A DNA stretch of 64,000 nucleotides from Deltaproteobacteria bacterium (GTDB lineage Bacteria > Desulfobacterota > Desulfobaccia > Desulfobaccales > Desulfobaccaceae): positions 1 through 64,000 of the forward strand of contig JAFDGA010000002.1 in the NCBI GenBank assembly GCA_019309545.1, read 5' to 3'. The notes beneath the pieces were generated by a model. That model did no database searches, had not been told where the DNA came from, and saw only the letters and a program-made list of their open reading frames with translations. Position numbers and translations under genes: made by a program. This document shows positions 1-7,282 of this stretch, piece by piece (position 1 is the first letter of the stretch; each line of letters begins with the position of its first letter).

Positions 1-444
1 ATCAAAAAACAACTGCCGGAGATCGTTGATCTTAATCTGCCGGTGGAAGGCGTTTTTCACAATCTGGCGTTTGTCTCGATTGACAAACGTTATCCCGGCC
101 AGGCCCGCAAAGTCATGCATGCCCTGTGGGGCTTGGGCCAGATGATGTTTACCAAAATTATCGTCATTTTCGATAAAGAAGTAGATGTCCAAAATCTGTC
201 GCAGGTGCTCTGGCGGCTGGGGAGTAATATCGACCCGCGGCGGGATCTGGTCCTGGTCGACGGACCGGTGGATGTGCTGGACCATGCCTCGCCCCTGCCC
301 CACTACGGCTCCAAGATGGGCATTGATGCCACCCGCAAATGGCCCGAAGAGGGCTTTACTCGGGAATGGCCGCCAGTCATTACCATGGCCCCTGAGGTGG
401 TCAAGAAGGTGGATGAATTATGGCCCCGCCTCGGACTGGAATAA
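1..444 (+). CDS. ubiD: UbiD-family decarboxylase, C-terminal part
   Basis: The reading frame is open from base 1 to the TAA at 442-444, so the gene starts outside the window and only about 147 C-terminal residues are present. The segment around AFVSIDKRYPGQARKVMHALWG is typical of the UbiD/MqnL end. UbiD enzymes use prenylated FMN to decarboxylate aromatic or polyprenyl-aromatic acids, here most likely a menaquinone intermediate. The start of ubiX lies inside its last 25 bases and ubiA follows. The UbiD-UbiX-UbiA trio matches the late steps of the futalosine menaquinone route (MqnL/MqnM/MqnP), though the classical Ubi route cannot be excluded from this fragment. Confidence 0.9.
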   Translation: MKKQLPEIVDLNLPVEGVFHNLAFVSIDKRYPGQARKVMHALWGLGQMMFTKIIVIFDKEVDVQNLSQVLWRLGSNIDPRRDLVLVDGPVDVLDHASPLPHYGSKMGIDATRKWPEEGFTREWPPVITMAPEVVKKVDELWPRLGLE

Positions 445-1001
445 ACCGCTACGCTATCGCCCTGACCGGGGCCAGCGGCATGATCTATGCCCGGGAACTT
501 TTTGCCTATTTCCAGAGCCGCCCTGATTTAGAAGTGCATGCTGTGTGTTCCGCGGCCGGGGAACAGGTCCTCGGTTTGGAATTGGGCCTCAGCCTGCCGG
601 AACTGATCGGCCCGCAGGCTATCCTCCACTCGGTTAAAGACTTCGCTGCCCCTCTGGCCAGCGGTTCCTTTCGCCTTCAGGCTCTGGTAGTGATCCCCTG
701 TACTATGGGTACTCTTGGCGCTATTGCCCAGGGCCAGTCGCAGAACCTGATTCATCGGGCTGCCGAGGTCTGTCTGAAAGAACGGCGGCCGCTGCTGTTG
801 GTGGTGCGGGAAACGCCGCTTAACCTGATCCATCTACGCAATATGACCCAGGCGGCTCAAGCCGGGGCGACGATTTTCCCCGCTATGCCGGGCTTTTATC
901 ACCAACCTCGGACGCTGGAGGACTTGGCCCGCAATTTTGTCGGCCGCCTCCTGGATCATCTGGGTCTGGCACATGATCTGACCAGGCGCTGGGGCGAGTA
1001 A
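420..1001 (+). CDS. ubiX: Flavin prenyltransferase UbiX
   Basis: A 193-residue protein of normal UbiX length. It has the N-terminal flavin-binding loop TGASG at residues 16-20, the central PCTMGTLGAIAQG segment, and the ETPLNLIHLRNM and PAMPGFYHQP motifs towards the C-terminus. UbiX adds a dimethylallyl unit to reduced FMN to make the prenyl-FMN cofactor that the neighbouring UbiD needs. The ATG at 420 overlaps ubiD by 25 bases and the stop overlaps the next start (TAATG), so the three genes are probably translationally coupled. Confidence 0.95.
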   Translation: MAPPRTGINRYAIALTGASGMIYARELFAYFQSRPDLEVHAVCSAAGEQVLGLELGLSLPELIGPQAILHSVKDFAAPLASGSFRLQALVVIPCTMGTLGAIAQGQSQNLIHRAAEVCLKERRPLLLVVRETPLNLIHLRNMTQAAQAGATIFPAMPGFYHQPRTLEDLARNFVGRLLDHLGLAHDLTRRWGE

Positions 1002-1921
1002 TGGACCGTTCCTTTTCCCCACTACAGAATTTTCTTAAACGAAAACCGAAAACCGAAAACCGAAAACCATTTTTCCCGTCGATCCTCATCCTGCTGCAGA
1101 TGATCAAGATCGAACACACCGTCTTTGCCCTCCCTTTTGCCTTCATGGGGGCGCTGCTGGCGGCGCGGGGCTTGCCCAGCGCACGGCAGGCGCTGTTCAT
1201 TCTGTTGGCCATGATAGGAGCCCGGAGTACCGCCATGGCCTTCAATCGCCTGGTGGATGCGCCCTATGACGCCCTCAACCCCCGCACCCAGAAGCGGGCC
1301 TTACCCCAAGGTTTGATCAGCCGGGCGGCCACGATCCAATTTATTCTGGTCAGCACCCTGCTGTTTTTCTGGGCCGCGGCGCAACTCAACCGCTTATGCC
1401 TGCTGCTCTCGCCCCTGGCCCTGGCCGTGGTCCTGCTCTATTCTTTTACCAAACGCTTTACCTGGGCCTGCCACCTGTTTCTAGGAGCGGCTCTGGCTAT
1501 AGCTCCCAGTGCTGGCTGGATCGCGGTGCGGGGTGATCTGACCGTAGTGCCGGTGGTCCTCTCCTTGGCGGTACTGCTGTGGGTGGCGGGTTTCGACATC
1601 CTCTATGCCCTGCCGGACGAGGAATTTGACCGCCAGGTGGGGCTATATTCCTGTCCAGGCCGGTTTGGCCGGGTCAAGGCTATGCGGTTGGCTGCGGTAT
1701 TACATCTCGGTGCCGGCGTAGGATTCGTCCTGACCGGCTGGCTGGCCGGGTTGAGTTGGCTTTATTGGGGCATGGCGTTGATAACCGGGGTTTTATTGCT
1801 GGCCGAACATATTTTGCTGTCCCCCCATGATCTTTCCCGCCTTAACCATGCCTTTTTCACCCTCAACAGTCTGGTGGGAGTGTTGTTAGGACTGGCAACT
1901 CTGTTCAGCCTCTGGCCTTAA
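1001..1921 (+). CDS. ubiA: UbiA-family polyprenyltransferase (MqnP-like)
   Basis: Integral membrane aromatic prenyltransferase of about 306 residues with eight or more hydrophobic segments. The first Asp-rich motif is NRLVDAPYDALNPRT (around residues 82-96) and the second is DILYALPDEEFD (around 198-209). Both bind Mg and the prenyl diphosphate in this superfamily. It would join a polyprenyl chain to the quinone ring precursor. The ATG at 1001 overlaps the ubiX stop. The first about 30 residues are unusual: residues 14-22 are encoded by four perfect copies of a 7-base unit, CGAAAAC (1040-1067). Family similarity begins only at about IKIEHTVFALPFA, so a start at the ATG at 1099 is possible. 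Confidence 0.92.
   Translation: MDRSFSPLQNFLKRKPKTENRKPFFPSILILLQMIKIEHTVFALPFAFMGALLAARGLPSARQALFILLAMIGARSTAMAFNRLVDAPYDALNPRTQKRALPQGLISRAATIQFILVSTLLFFWAAAQLNRLCLLLSPLALAVVLLYSFTKRFTWACHLFLGAALAIAPSAGWIAVRGDLTVVPVVLSLAVLLWVAGFDILYALPDEEFDRQVGLYSCPGRFGRVKAMRLAAVLHLGAGVGFVLTGWLAGLSWLYWGMALITGVLLLAEHILLSPHDLSRLNHAFFTLNSLVGVLLGLATLFSLWP
1040..1067 (+). repeat. 4 x 7-bp tandem repeat (CGAAAAC)
   Basis: Four uninterrupted copies of CGAAAAC lie inside the 5' end of the ubiA reading frame, coding for a Lys/Arg/Asn/Pro-rich stretch that is not part of the family. A shorter version of the same unit occurs at about 54228-54240, upstream of the PlsB-like gene. Because the unit is not a multiple of three, a change in copy number would shift the frame if translation starts at 1001. 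Confidence 0.8.
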
Positions 1922-1984
1922 GTTGGCCATTAGACAGCCGATATAATATTGAAGCTTTTTTTCCGATTTTTTTTAACTTTGTGC

Positions 1985-2014
1985 TTGACAATTTTTTCCC
2001 ACTGGCCTTAAAAT
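1985..2014 (+). promoter_or_regulatory. Sigma-70 type promoter of the outer-membrane protein gene
   Basis: TTGACA at 1985-1990 and TAAAAT at 2009-2014 are separated by 18 bases. It would give a leader of roughly 130 bases before the ATG at 2150, which is preceded by the strong ribosome site AAGGGGGG. Assigned by consensus only. Confidence 0.6.
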
Positions 2015-2149
2015 TGTGACATTAGAATTATATGGGGTAGGAACTTATATTGGGAGGCTTATAACAGAAAGGGGGTGGGGGAAAAAGTTTCGACTTGTAT
2101 ACAGAGTATTATTCCAATTGTTTAACTACTTTGTTTAAGGGGGGAAATT

Positions 2150-2839
2150 ATGAGAAGTAAGGGGAAAATTATTCTGCTGGCAGCCGTTGCTGCCTTGGTA
2201 TTGGTCCCAGCTCTCTGCTGGGGCGAAATGTATGTGGAGGGCTATGTCGGCGGTAATTTGGGAGCCAATACTGACATTGACATTACTGCTGGCGCTACTG
2301 CAACTGCCAAAGATGCCAAAGTAGACCCTGCGGTCATTGGCGGCGTCAAGTTTGGCTATTGGTTTACCAAAGAGGGTTTTTTAGGCTATGACTACCCAGA
2401 TTGGATGAAGTATCTGGGCTTTGCTCTCGATCTCAGTTATAATAATCTGGATTTCAAGCGTCAAGAGGTTCAGGTAAATGGTGGCCGGGCTTTTATTTGG
2501 GACCAGGGTCGAGCCTTCACCATCGGCTTCATGTTCAACGGCCGTTACGGCTTCCTGCCTGACTCGGAAGTGCCCTTTGGCCGGTTGCAACCTTATGTCG
2601 CCGTCGGCCCGGCGTTATTTATCTCCAGCATGGAACTTGAGGGCTTGGGTTCCGACAGTACGACCGAAATCGCTCTGATGGTCGATGCCGGAATGCGTTA
2701 TATGTGTCTGAAAAATGTCTCCCTGGATCTAGCCTTCCGGTACCGCTATACCCAACCGTCGTACGATTTCAGAAATGTCTCTGTTGAGCCGGATTTCAAC
2801 CTCTTCAGCTTTTACCTAGGCGCGGCTTACCACTTCTAG
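2150..2839 (+). CDS. Outer-membrane beta-barrel protein
   Basis: A 229-residue protein with a clear Sec signal peptide (Lys/Arg-rich start, hydrophobic core at residues 8-21, probable cleavage after CWG). Alternating hydrophobic strands follow, including YVEGYVGGNLGAN at the start, and the chain ends in LGAAYHF, the terminal Phe typical of BAM substrates. It resembles the OmpW/OmpA-barrel-like porin families found in Desulfobacterota, without a peptidoglycan-binding tail. It stands alone between its own promoter (1985-2014) and a strong terminator (2863-2886), as expected of an abundant surface protein. Substrate or function cannot be read from the sequence. Confidence 0.8.
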   Translation: MRSKGKIILLAAVAALVLVPALCWGEMYVEGYVGGNLGANTDIDITAGATATAKDAKVDPAVIGGVKFGYWFTKEGFLGYDYPDWMKYLGFALDLSYNNLDFKRQEVQVNGGRAFIWDQGRAFTIGFMFNGRYGFLPDSEVPFGRLQPYVAVGPALFISSMELEGLGSDSTTEIALMVDAGMRYMCLKNVSLDLAFRYRYTQPSYDFRNVSVEPDFNLFSFYLGAAYHF

Positions 2840-2862
2840 ACGAGCCACCCAGGAAACCTCGG

Positions 2863-2886
2863 GGCGGCCTGCGGGCCGCCTTTTTT
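2863..2886 (+). terminator. Rho-independent terminator
   Basis: A perfect 7-bp stem, GGCGGCC at 2863-2869 with GGCCGCC at 2874-2880, has a TGCG loop and is followed by six T residues. It lies 23 bases after the barrel gene stop. Confidence 0.92.
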
Positions 2887-3197
2887 ATTGGCTCAGACCC
2901 AAGCTCTCCCAGTAATTTGATTAAGGGGTTTTTTCAAGATCAACAAAAACACGCACGGTTGGATTTCCTCGGGAGTCCAGAATTTCCAATGCACGTATCG
3001 CGGAAATAATTGTTCGTTGTGGACACATTGGTGCCAGCGGGTAAAATTCCTGGCGGAACGGCCGGTGCCATGTTCCCGGTCGAGTTTGTCAAATACATGT
3101 CTAGGAATAAATTTGAGCAGCAGTGTATCATATTATAAAAATAGCTATTATTAAGCAGTAGATTCCACTATAAAAGACGGCGGGGATAGGTGTTGGA
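2887..3197. other. Intergenic stretch with no recognised gene
   Basis: About 310 bases between the terminator and the converging regulator gene. Short broken frames exist on both strands, but none has a ribosome site or recognisable similarity. I see no repeats, hairpins or clear promoter here. It may hold degraded sequence. Confidence 0.5.
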
Positions 3198-3884
3198 TTA
3201 GGACAGGCGGCGGGCAGCGACCGCCAGATCGTGCAACCCCGGGCGGTCGATGATCCTGATCCGGGGACCTTCGGCCTCGATCAGCCCTTGTCGGATCATT
3301 TTGGCCAGAATGCGCGATAGGGTTTCGGGAATGGTACCCAACAGACTGGCCAGGAGGTTTTTCGGGATATCTAATTTTACCTCATCGGTTCCGCCCTGTT
3401 GGTGGCTTAAATATAGCAAATAGGCGGCCAGCCGGCCGGGGACCTCCTTAAGGGACAAATCTTCGATCAACTGGGTAAACTGTCGCAGCCGCCGCGACAG
3501 CACCGCCAACATATTCAAGGCCAGGGAGGGATTTCGTTTGATCAGCTCCACGAAGGCGTTCCGGGGAAAAAAGAACAATCGGCAATCGTCCAGGGCCTCG
3601 GCGTTGGCTGGAAAGCGCTGACCGGCAAACACCGGCACCTCGCCGAATGGTTCCCCCGCTCCAAAGATGTGTAAAATCTGCTCCTTGCCCTCCAGGGAGA
3701 GCTTAAAGATTTTTACCCGGCCGGCCACCACCACGTAAAAGCCATCGCCGTCATCGCCCTCGGAGAAAATCGTCTGCCCGGGGTGGAATACTTTATCCAA
3801 AACGATGGCGGCCAGCTCATCGTATTGCTCCTCAGAAAGACCTTCGAATAGGGGAATATTTGCCAGTTCCTGTGGTATTCTCAT
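3198..3884 (-). CDS. Crp/Fnr-family transcription regulator (HcpR/DNR-like)
   Basis: A 228-residue protein. An N-terminal cyclic-nucleotide-binding-type beta barrel spans about residues 10-125 (LFEGLSEEQYDELA, GQTIFSEGDDGDGFYVV, GEPFGEV). A C-terminal Crp-type winged helix at about 150-215 contains the recognition helix LASLLGTIPETLSRILAKM. There are no N-terminal clustered cysteines, so it is not a Fe-S Fnr; haem-type DNR/HcpR or ligand-free members are closer. It is divergent from the hcp remnant and an Fnr-type operator lies in the shared promoter region, so it probably regulates that operon, and perhaps itself, in response to NO or nitrosative stress. The signal is inference from context. 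Confidence 0.9.
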   Translation of the reverse strand: MRIPQELANIPLFEGLSEEQYDELAAIVLDKVFHPGQTIFSEGDDGDGFYVVVAGRVKIFKLSLEGKEQILHIFGAGEPFGEVPVFAGQRFPANAEALDDCRLFFFPRNAFVELIKRNPSLALNMLAVLSRRLRQFTQLIEDLSLKEVPGRLAAYLLYLSHQQGGTDEVKLDIPKNLLASLLGTIPETLSRILAKMIRQGLIEAEGPRIRIIDRPGLHDLAVAARRLS

Positions 3885-3910
3885 CGACCAGCCTAAAAAA
3901 ATGCAGGCGC

Positions 3911-3924
3911 TTGACCTAAGTCAA
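3911..3924. promoter_or_regulatory. Crp/Fnr-type operator TTGAC-N4-GTCAA
   Basis: A palindrome TTGAC-CTAA-GTCAA is centred at 3917.5 in the divergent region between the regulator and the hcp remnant. Relative to a TATATT -10 box at 3946-3951 (start of transcription about 3958-3959), the centre falls at about -41.5, the standard class II activator position. It also lies 27 bases from the regulator start, so autoregulation is possible. Confidence 0.75.
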
Positions 3925-3945
3925 GGCATTTTTGAGCCTGGTAAT

Positions 3946-3951
3946 TATATT
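3946..3951 (+). promoter_or_regulatory. -10 box of the hcp-remnant operon
   Basis: TATATT, with no good -35 box; the Fnr-type palindrome occupies that place, as in class II activator-dependent promoters. The transcript would run into the hcp remnant and the HD and ferredoxin genes. Confidence 0.55.
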
Positions 3952-4031
3952 AAAGGTAAAAAGTCTGGCTGGAAAGTAAAAGTTAGCATGGTGGCCGGCT
4001 GATATCATTAAACCGAGGTCAGAGCGTAAAG

Positions 4032-4277
4032 ATGTTTTGTTACCAATGTGAACAGACTGCCAATTGCCAGGGCTGTACGGTATTAGGAGTTTGTGGCAAG
4101 TCCCCCGAAGTTGCGGCGCTCCCGGGTTTCCCAGAGGATACCAACGGCCCTTATGTAATGGTGGGGTTTTGCCATCAGTGGGGAGGGTCGGGGGACTGCT
4201 GGCCCCCCGCTTCCCCCAAGAACAGTTTTTTTCGGACTACAATTTACCAATTTTATGACCTAAGCATTAAATTCTAA
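4032..4277 (+). pseudogene. hcp: Hybrid cluster protein (hcp) remnant, N-terminus only
   Basis: The first about 30 residues ([10 protein letters not shown], then [12 protein letters not shown]) are the hallmark N-terminus of hybrid cluster protein, with Cys3, Cys6, Cys15 and Cys21 of the proximal Fe-S cluster in place. After residue 30 the similarity stops. The remaining about 50 residues are Gly/Pro-rich and run through a GC-rich palindrome (4178-4220) to a TAA. Full Hcp is about 540 residues, so the hybrid-cluster region is gone. The promoter, operator and partner genes are intact. The likeliest reading is an internal/3' deletion with a repeat at the junction. A functional 81-residue mini-protein is possible but unsupported. 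Confidence 0.8.
4178..4220. repeat. Dispersed palindromic repeat, palindrome half
   Basis: GTGGGGAGGG... pairs imperfectly with ...CCCCCCGCTTCCCCC across a short loop. On the opposite strand it aligns well with the palindromes at 14611-14648 and 43318-43356 (shared CTTG, then G-rich block, GTCCCCC, CCCTCC). It lies within the non-homologous tail of the hcp remnant. Confidence 0.65.
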
Positions 4278-4289
4278 AGGGAGAAAACC

Positions 4290-5018
4290 ATGCAATGTCC
4301 GGGACAGGATAGACGCTACTGGAAACCGGGGGCCATCTTTGAGAGCAAATGCCCGGAGTGCGGCGCCGATATCGAGTTTTTCAAAGATGAACCCAGCCGC
4401 CGGTGCAAGAATTGCGGTCATCGGGTGTTGAACCCCAAAATCGATTTCGGTTGCGCTTCATATTGCAAATACGCTGAACAATGCCTGGGAGAGCTGTCGC
4501 CAGAACTGCTGGCCCAGCGGGATGATCTGCTCAAGGACCGGGTGGCCATTGCCATGAAGCGTTATTTTGGCCAGGATTTCCGCCGCATCAACCATGCCCG
4601 GCGGGTGGCCCGCTATGCCGAAGAGATCGGCAAGAATGAGCAGGGCAATATGGCGGTGATTCTGTGCGCTGCTTATCTCCATGACATCGGCATCAAAGAA
4701 TCGGAAAGAAAATATCGGAGCCCCTCGGCCCGGTACCAGGAGCAGGAAGGGCCGCCGGTGGCCCGACAGATTTTGGAGCAATTAGGTGCTCGGGCTGAGC
4801 TGATCTACGAGGTTTGCGACATTATCGGCCATCATCATCACCCCCGGCCTGAGGAAACCGTGAATTTCAAGGCGCTCTATGATGCTGACCTGATCGTCAA
4901 TCTGGAGGAGCAACAGGAAAAAGCTCCTGTCGACCGGGATCGACTGGCCGCCAGGATTGACAAGGCGTTTTTGACCGACAGCGGCCGGGCGCTAGCCCGG
5001 CGGGTGTTACTTAAATAA
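4290..5018 (+). CDS. Zn-ribbon HD-domain phosphohydrolase
   Basis: A 242-residue protein. Residues about 20-50 form a zinc ribbon (CPECG ... CKNCGHR), followed by a further cysteine group CASYCKYAEQC. From about residue 90 comes an HD domain with the metal-binding motifs INHARRVARYAEEIG, AAYLHDIGIKES, IGHHHHP and ALYDADLIVNL. HD proteins of this kind hydrolyse phosphate esters or nucleotides in a metal-dependent way; the substrate is unknown. It follows the hcp remnant by 12 bases behind a GGGAG ribosome site and precedes the ferredoxin gene. Neighbourhoods of hcp, HD protein and ferredoxin are known in anaerobes, so a role in the nitrosative-stress response is likely but inferred. Confidence 0.88.
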   Translation: MQCPGQDRRYWKPGAIFESKCPECGADIEFFKDEPSRRCKNCGHRVLNPKIDFGCASYCKYAEQCLGELSPELLAQRDDLLKDRVAIAMKRYFGQDFRRINHARRVARYAEEIGKNEQGNMAVILCAAYLHDIGIKESERKYRSPSARYQEQEGPPVARQILEQLGARAELIYEVCDIIGHHHHPRPEETVNFKALYDADLIVNLEEQQEKAPVDRDRLAARIDKAFLTDSGRALARRVLLK

Positions 5019-5045
5019 CCGGGCCAGGCAGTTAAGGAGAAAAAC

Positions 5046-5771
5046 ATGAAAATCAGGCGTAAAATAATCGAGATCGATGAAGACCTCTGTGACGGCTGCG
5101 GCCAGTGCGTGCCGGCCTGTGCGGAGGGCGCGATTCAGGTGATTGACGGCAAGGCCCGATTGGTGGCGGAGAAATTCTGCGACGGCCTGGGGGCCTGCCT
5201 GGGAGATTGCCCGACCGGGGCCTTGCACATTGTGGAACGGGATGCCGAAGACTTTGACCCCGAGGCGGTGGAGGCCTACTTGCAGTCCACACCCCCGGCC
5301 GAGTCACTGGCTTGTGGCTGCCCCTCGGCTCAGGTGCAGACTTTTCGCCCGCCTCAGCCGGCGCCAAGCCCGGAAGCCCCGGTGGGCTCGGCGCTGTCCC
5401 ACTGGCCCATCAAGATTAAACTGGTCCCGGTTAAGGCCCCGTTTTTACAAGGGGCTGATCTTCTAGTCCTGGCCGATTGCGCCGGGGTCGTCTATCCCCG
5501 GCTGCACCAGGAGCTGCTGTCCGGCAAGGTGGTGCTGCTCGGCTGCCCCAAATTTGATGACCCTCAGGAATATCTAGATAAATTGACCCAGATCTTCCAG
5601 AATGCCGACGTCCGGAGCATTACCGTGGCGATTATGGAGGTGCCCTGCTGTTCCGGCCTGACCGGTATAGTGGAAAAGGCCCTGGCCGCGGCGGGCCCAA
5701 AAGTTCCCCTGGAGCAAATAGTCATCAGCCGCCAAGGCCAGGTGACCCACCGGCAACAGTTGACCGCGTGA
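5046..5771 (+). CDS. Dicluster 4Fe-4S ferredoxin with C-terminal extension
   Basis: A 241-residue protein. The N-terminal about 65 residues hold two Fe-S sites: CDGCGQCVPAC (canonical CxxCxxCxxxC) and a second, CDGLGACLGDCPTG, in which the spacing between the first two Cys is altered. The remaining about 170 residues contain a Cys-Gly-Cys-Pro group, a Pro-rich linker and an alpha/beta part with LADCAGVVYPRLHQEL and EVPCCSGLTGIVEKAL. This architecture accompanies hcp in several anaerobes and may be the electron donor to Hcp. Here Hcp itself is truncated, so its present partner is unclear. The stop codon abuts a dispersed repeat. Confidence 0.88.
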   Translation: MKIRRKIIEIDEDLCDGCGQCVPACAEGAIQVIDGKARLVAEKFCDGLGACLGDCPTGALHIVERDAEDFDPEAVEAYLQSTPPAESLACGCPSAQVQTFRPPQPAPSPEAPVGSALSHWPIKIKLVPVKAPFLQGADLLVLADCAGVVYPRLHQELLSGKVVLLGCPKFDDPQEYLDKLTQIFQNADVRSITVAIMEVPCCSGLTGIVEKALAAAGPKVPLEQIVISRQGQVTHRQQLTA

Positions 5772-5772
5772 T

Positions 5773-5835
5773 ATTACTCCGAGCATTTAAAAGGTTAATA
5801 TGAGGGGAGGAGTTAGGGGTCTGCGACCCCTAACC
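5773..5835 (+). repeat. Dispersed repeat copy A (tail plus hairpin)
   Basis: Begins two bases after the ferredoxin stop with ATTACTCCGAGCATTTAAAA (core from 5774), then GGTTAAT, TGAGGGG, and a perfect 10-bp hairpin GTTAGGGGTC-TGC-GACCCCTAAC (5812-5834). The tail matches copies at 14641-14676 (reverse), 31838-31872 and 61307-61342 (reverse). Confidence 0.8.
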
Positions 5836-5849
5836 CCCCAGTGATTTAT

Positions 5850-5904
5850 CTTATTACCTGTGTAATAAGTCTCCGGGTTGGGTAAATATACCGGTAGGTA
5901 TATT
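5850..5904. terminator. Two hairpins between convergent genes
   Basis: CTTATTAC-CTGT-GTAATAAG (5850-5869) and AATATACC-GGTA-GGTATATT (5885-5904) are perfect 8-bp stems. They lie between the ferredoxin gene (plus) and the FAD dehydrogenase gene (minus), where bidirectional termination is expected. Neither has a long T run. Confidence 0.5.
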
Positions 5905-5911
5905 CGGTAAT

Positions 5912-7258
5912 CTAGATACGGGCGGTGATGGCCTGAGCCGCAAGCAGGCCGCTGACCGAGGCCTGGACCAGACCGCGGGTGATGCCGGCCCCGTCGCCGA
6001 TGATAAACAGATTGCGTATACTGGATTCCAGTTGCGAGGTCAGTTTGAGGCGGTGGGAATAGAACTTGACTTCGACGCCATAGAGCAGGGTATGGCGGGA
6101 ATTGATGCCCGGAGCCAGATGGTCCATGGCCTCTAGCATCTCTAATATGTCGAACAGGTACCGATAAGGCAGGACAAAACTCAAATCCCCGGGAGTGGCC
6201 TGGGCTAAAGTAGGGGTAGTGATGCAGCGGGCCAGCCGGGTCAGAGTGGAGCGGCGGCCGGATTGCAGGTCGCCCAAACGCTGCACCAGCGCGCCTTTGC
6301 CTAGCAGGTTGGCCAGCCGGGCAATATAACGGCCATAGCTGATCGGGTCATCGAAAGGCTCGGTAAAGGTCGAACTGACCAGGATGGCAAAATTGGTGTT
6401 CTCTGATCTGCGGTAGGTGTAGCTGTGGCCGTTGACCGTTAGCAGGCCGTCCAGATCCTCCAGCACCACTTCGCCGTAGGGATTCATGCAAAAGGTGCGC
6501 ACTTTATCATCGAAGGTGCGGGAATAATAGATGAGCTTGGCCTCATAGGCGGCGTCGGTTAAGGGGGCCAACACCGGGGCCGGGGCCTCCACCCTAACGC
6601 CGATATCCACCGGACTGGGGATGGAGGGAATGCCCAGACGCCGGGTCTCTTGCCTGATCCATTCGGCCCCTGCCCGTCCCGGGGCCGCAATAACAAAGCG
6701 GGCTGAGAGGCTCTCACCGCTGGCTAGTTCGACGCCCTGGACCTCTCGATCATTTGCCAAAATCCGGGTAACGCGACAGTTGGTGCGTATGTCAATATGC
6801 CCTTCCAGGTGCTCCCGCAGGCCGGTCAGGACATGCAAGCAATTTTCAGTACCGATATGGCGCAGGCGAGTAGGCACCAGGGTCATCCCGGCGTGGCGGG
6901 CCCGGACCTCCAAAAGCTCCAGGGCTTCGGAATCGCCGCCGTAGAGGCGATCCGGGGCCCCGAACTGGACATATATGGCGTCAGCCTCCTGAATCAGCTC
7001 CTGGAGGGTCGTCAGGGGCAGCAGTTCGGCTAAAAAACCGCCCACTTCCGGGGTGAGCATGAGTTTGCCGTCGCTGTAGGCCCCGGCTCCACCCCAGCCA
7101 CAGAGCAGGTCCCCCGGACCCCGGTGCTGGCGAGCCTCAAGGTCTTTGCCCTGCTCTAGCAGCAATATCCGGTAGCGGTTTGGTTTAGCCAGTGTTAGCG
7201 CGGCGAACAGACCGGCCGGACCGGCGCCGATGATGACGATGTCATAATCAGGGTTCAT
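5912..7258 (-). CDS. FAD-dependent dehydrogenase (COG2509-like)
   Basis: A 448-residue flavoprotein with the N-terminal Rossmann dinucleotide motif GAGPAG at residues 11-16, an acidic LLEQG at the end of the second strand, and the motif GDLLCGWGGAGAYSDGKL characteristic of the uncharacterised FAD dehydrogenase family. A C-terminal IIGDGAGITRGLVQASVSGL segment closes the FAD site. The reaction is unknown; relatives are often annotated as NAD(P)/FAD-dependent oxidoreductases. It is the last gene of a minus-strand group with the two Tat-like genes. Confidence 0.88.
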   Translation of the reverse strand: MNPDYDIVIIGAGPAGLFAALTLAKPNRYRILLLEQGKDLEARQHRGPGDLLCGWGGAGAYSDGKLMLTPEVGGFLAELLPLTTLQELIQEADAIYVQFGAPDRLYGGDSEALELLEVRARHAGMTLVPTRLRHIGTENCLHVLTGLREHLEGHIDIRTNCRVTRILANDREVQGVELASGESLSARFVIAAPGRAGAEWIRQETRRLGIPSIPSPVDIGVRVEAPAPVLAPLTDAAYEAKLIYYSRTFDDKVRTFCMNPYGEVVLEDLDGLLTVNGHSYTYRRSENTNFAILVSSTFTEPFDDPISYGRYIARLANLLGKGALVQRLGDLQSGRRSTLTRLARCITTPTLAQATPGDLSFVLPYRYLFDILEMLEAMDHLAPGINSRHTLLYGVEVKFYSHRLKLTSQLESSIRNLFIIGDGAGITRGLVQASVSGLLAAQAITARI

Positions 7259-7282
7259 CAGGTCAACCAGTCGTCAGATCGA

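Noticed and set aside
2940-3131. A 63-codon minus-strand frame and broken plus frames in the gap after the barrel gene
   Set aside because: No ribosome site or recognisable similarity; cysteine-rich composition looks random.
4032-4277. Reading the hcp remnant as a sequencing error
   Set aside because: The lost part is about 500 codons and cannot result from a single indel; no Hcp-like sequence appears in any frame nearby. A large assembly deletion remains possible and is noted in the findings.
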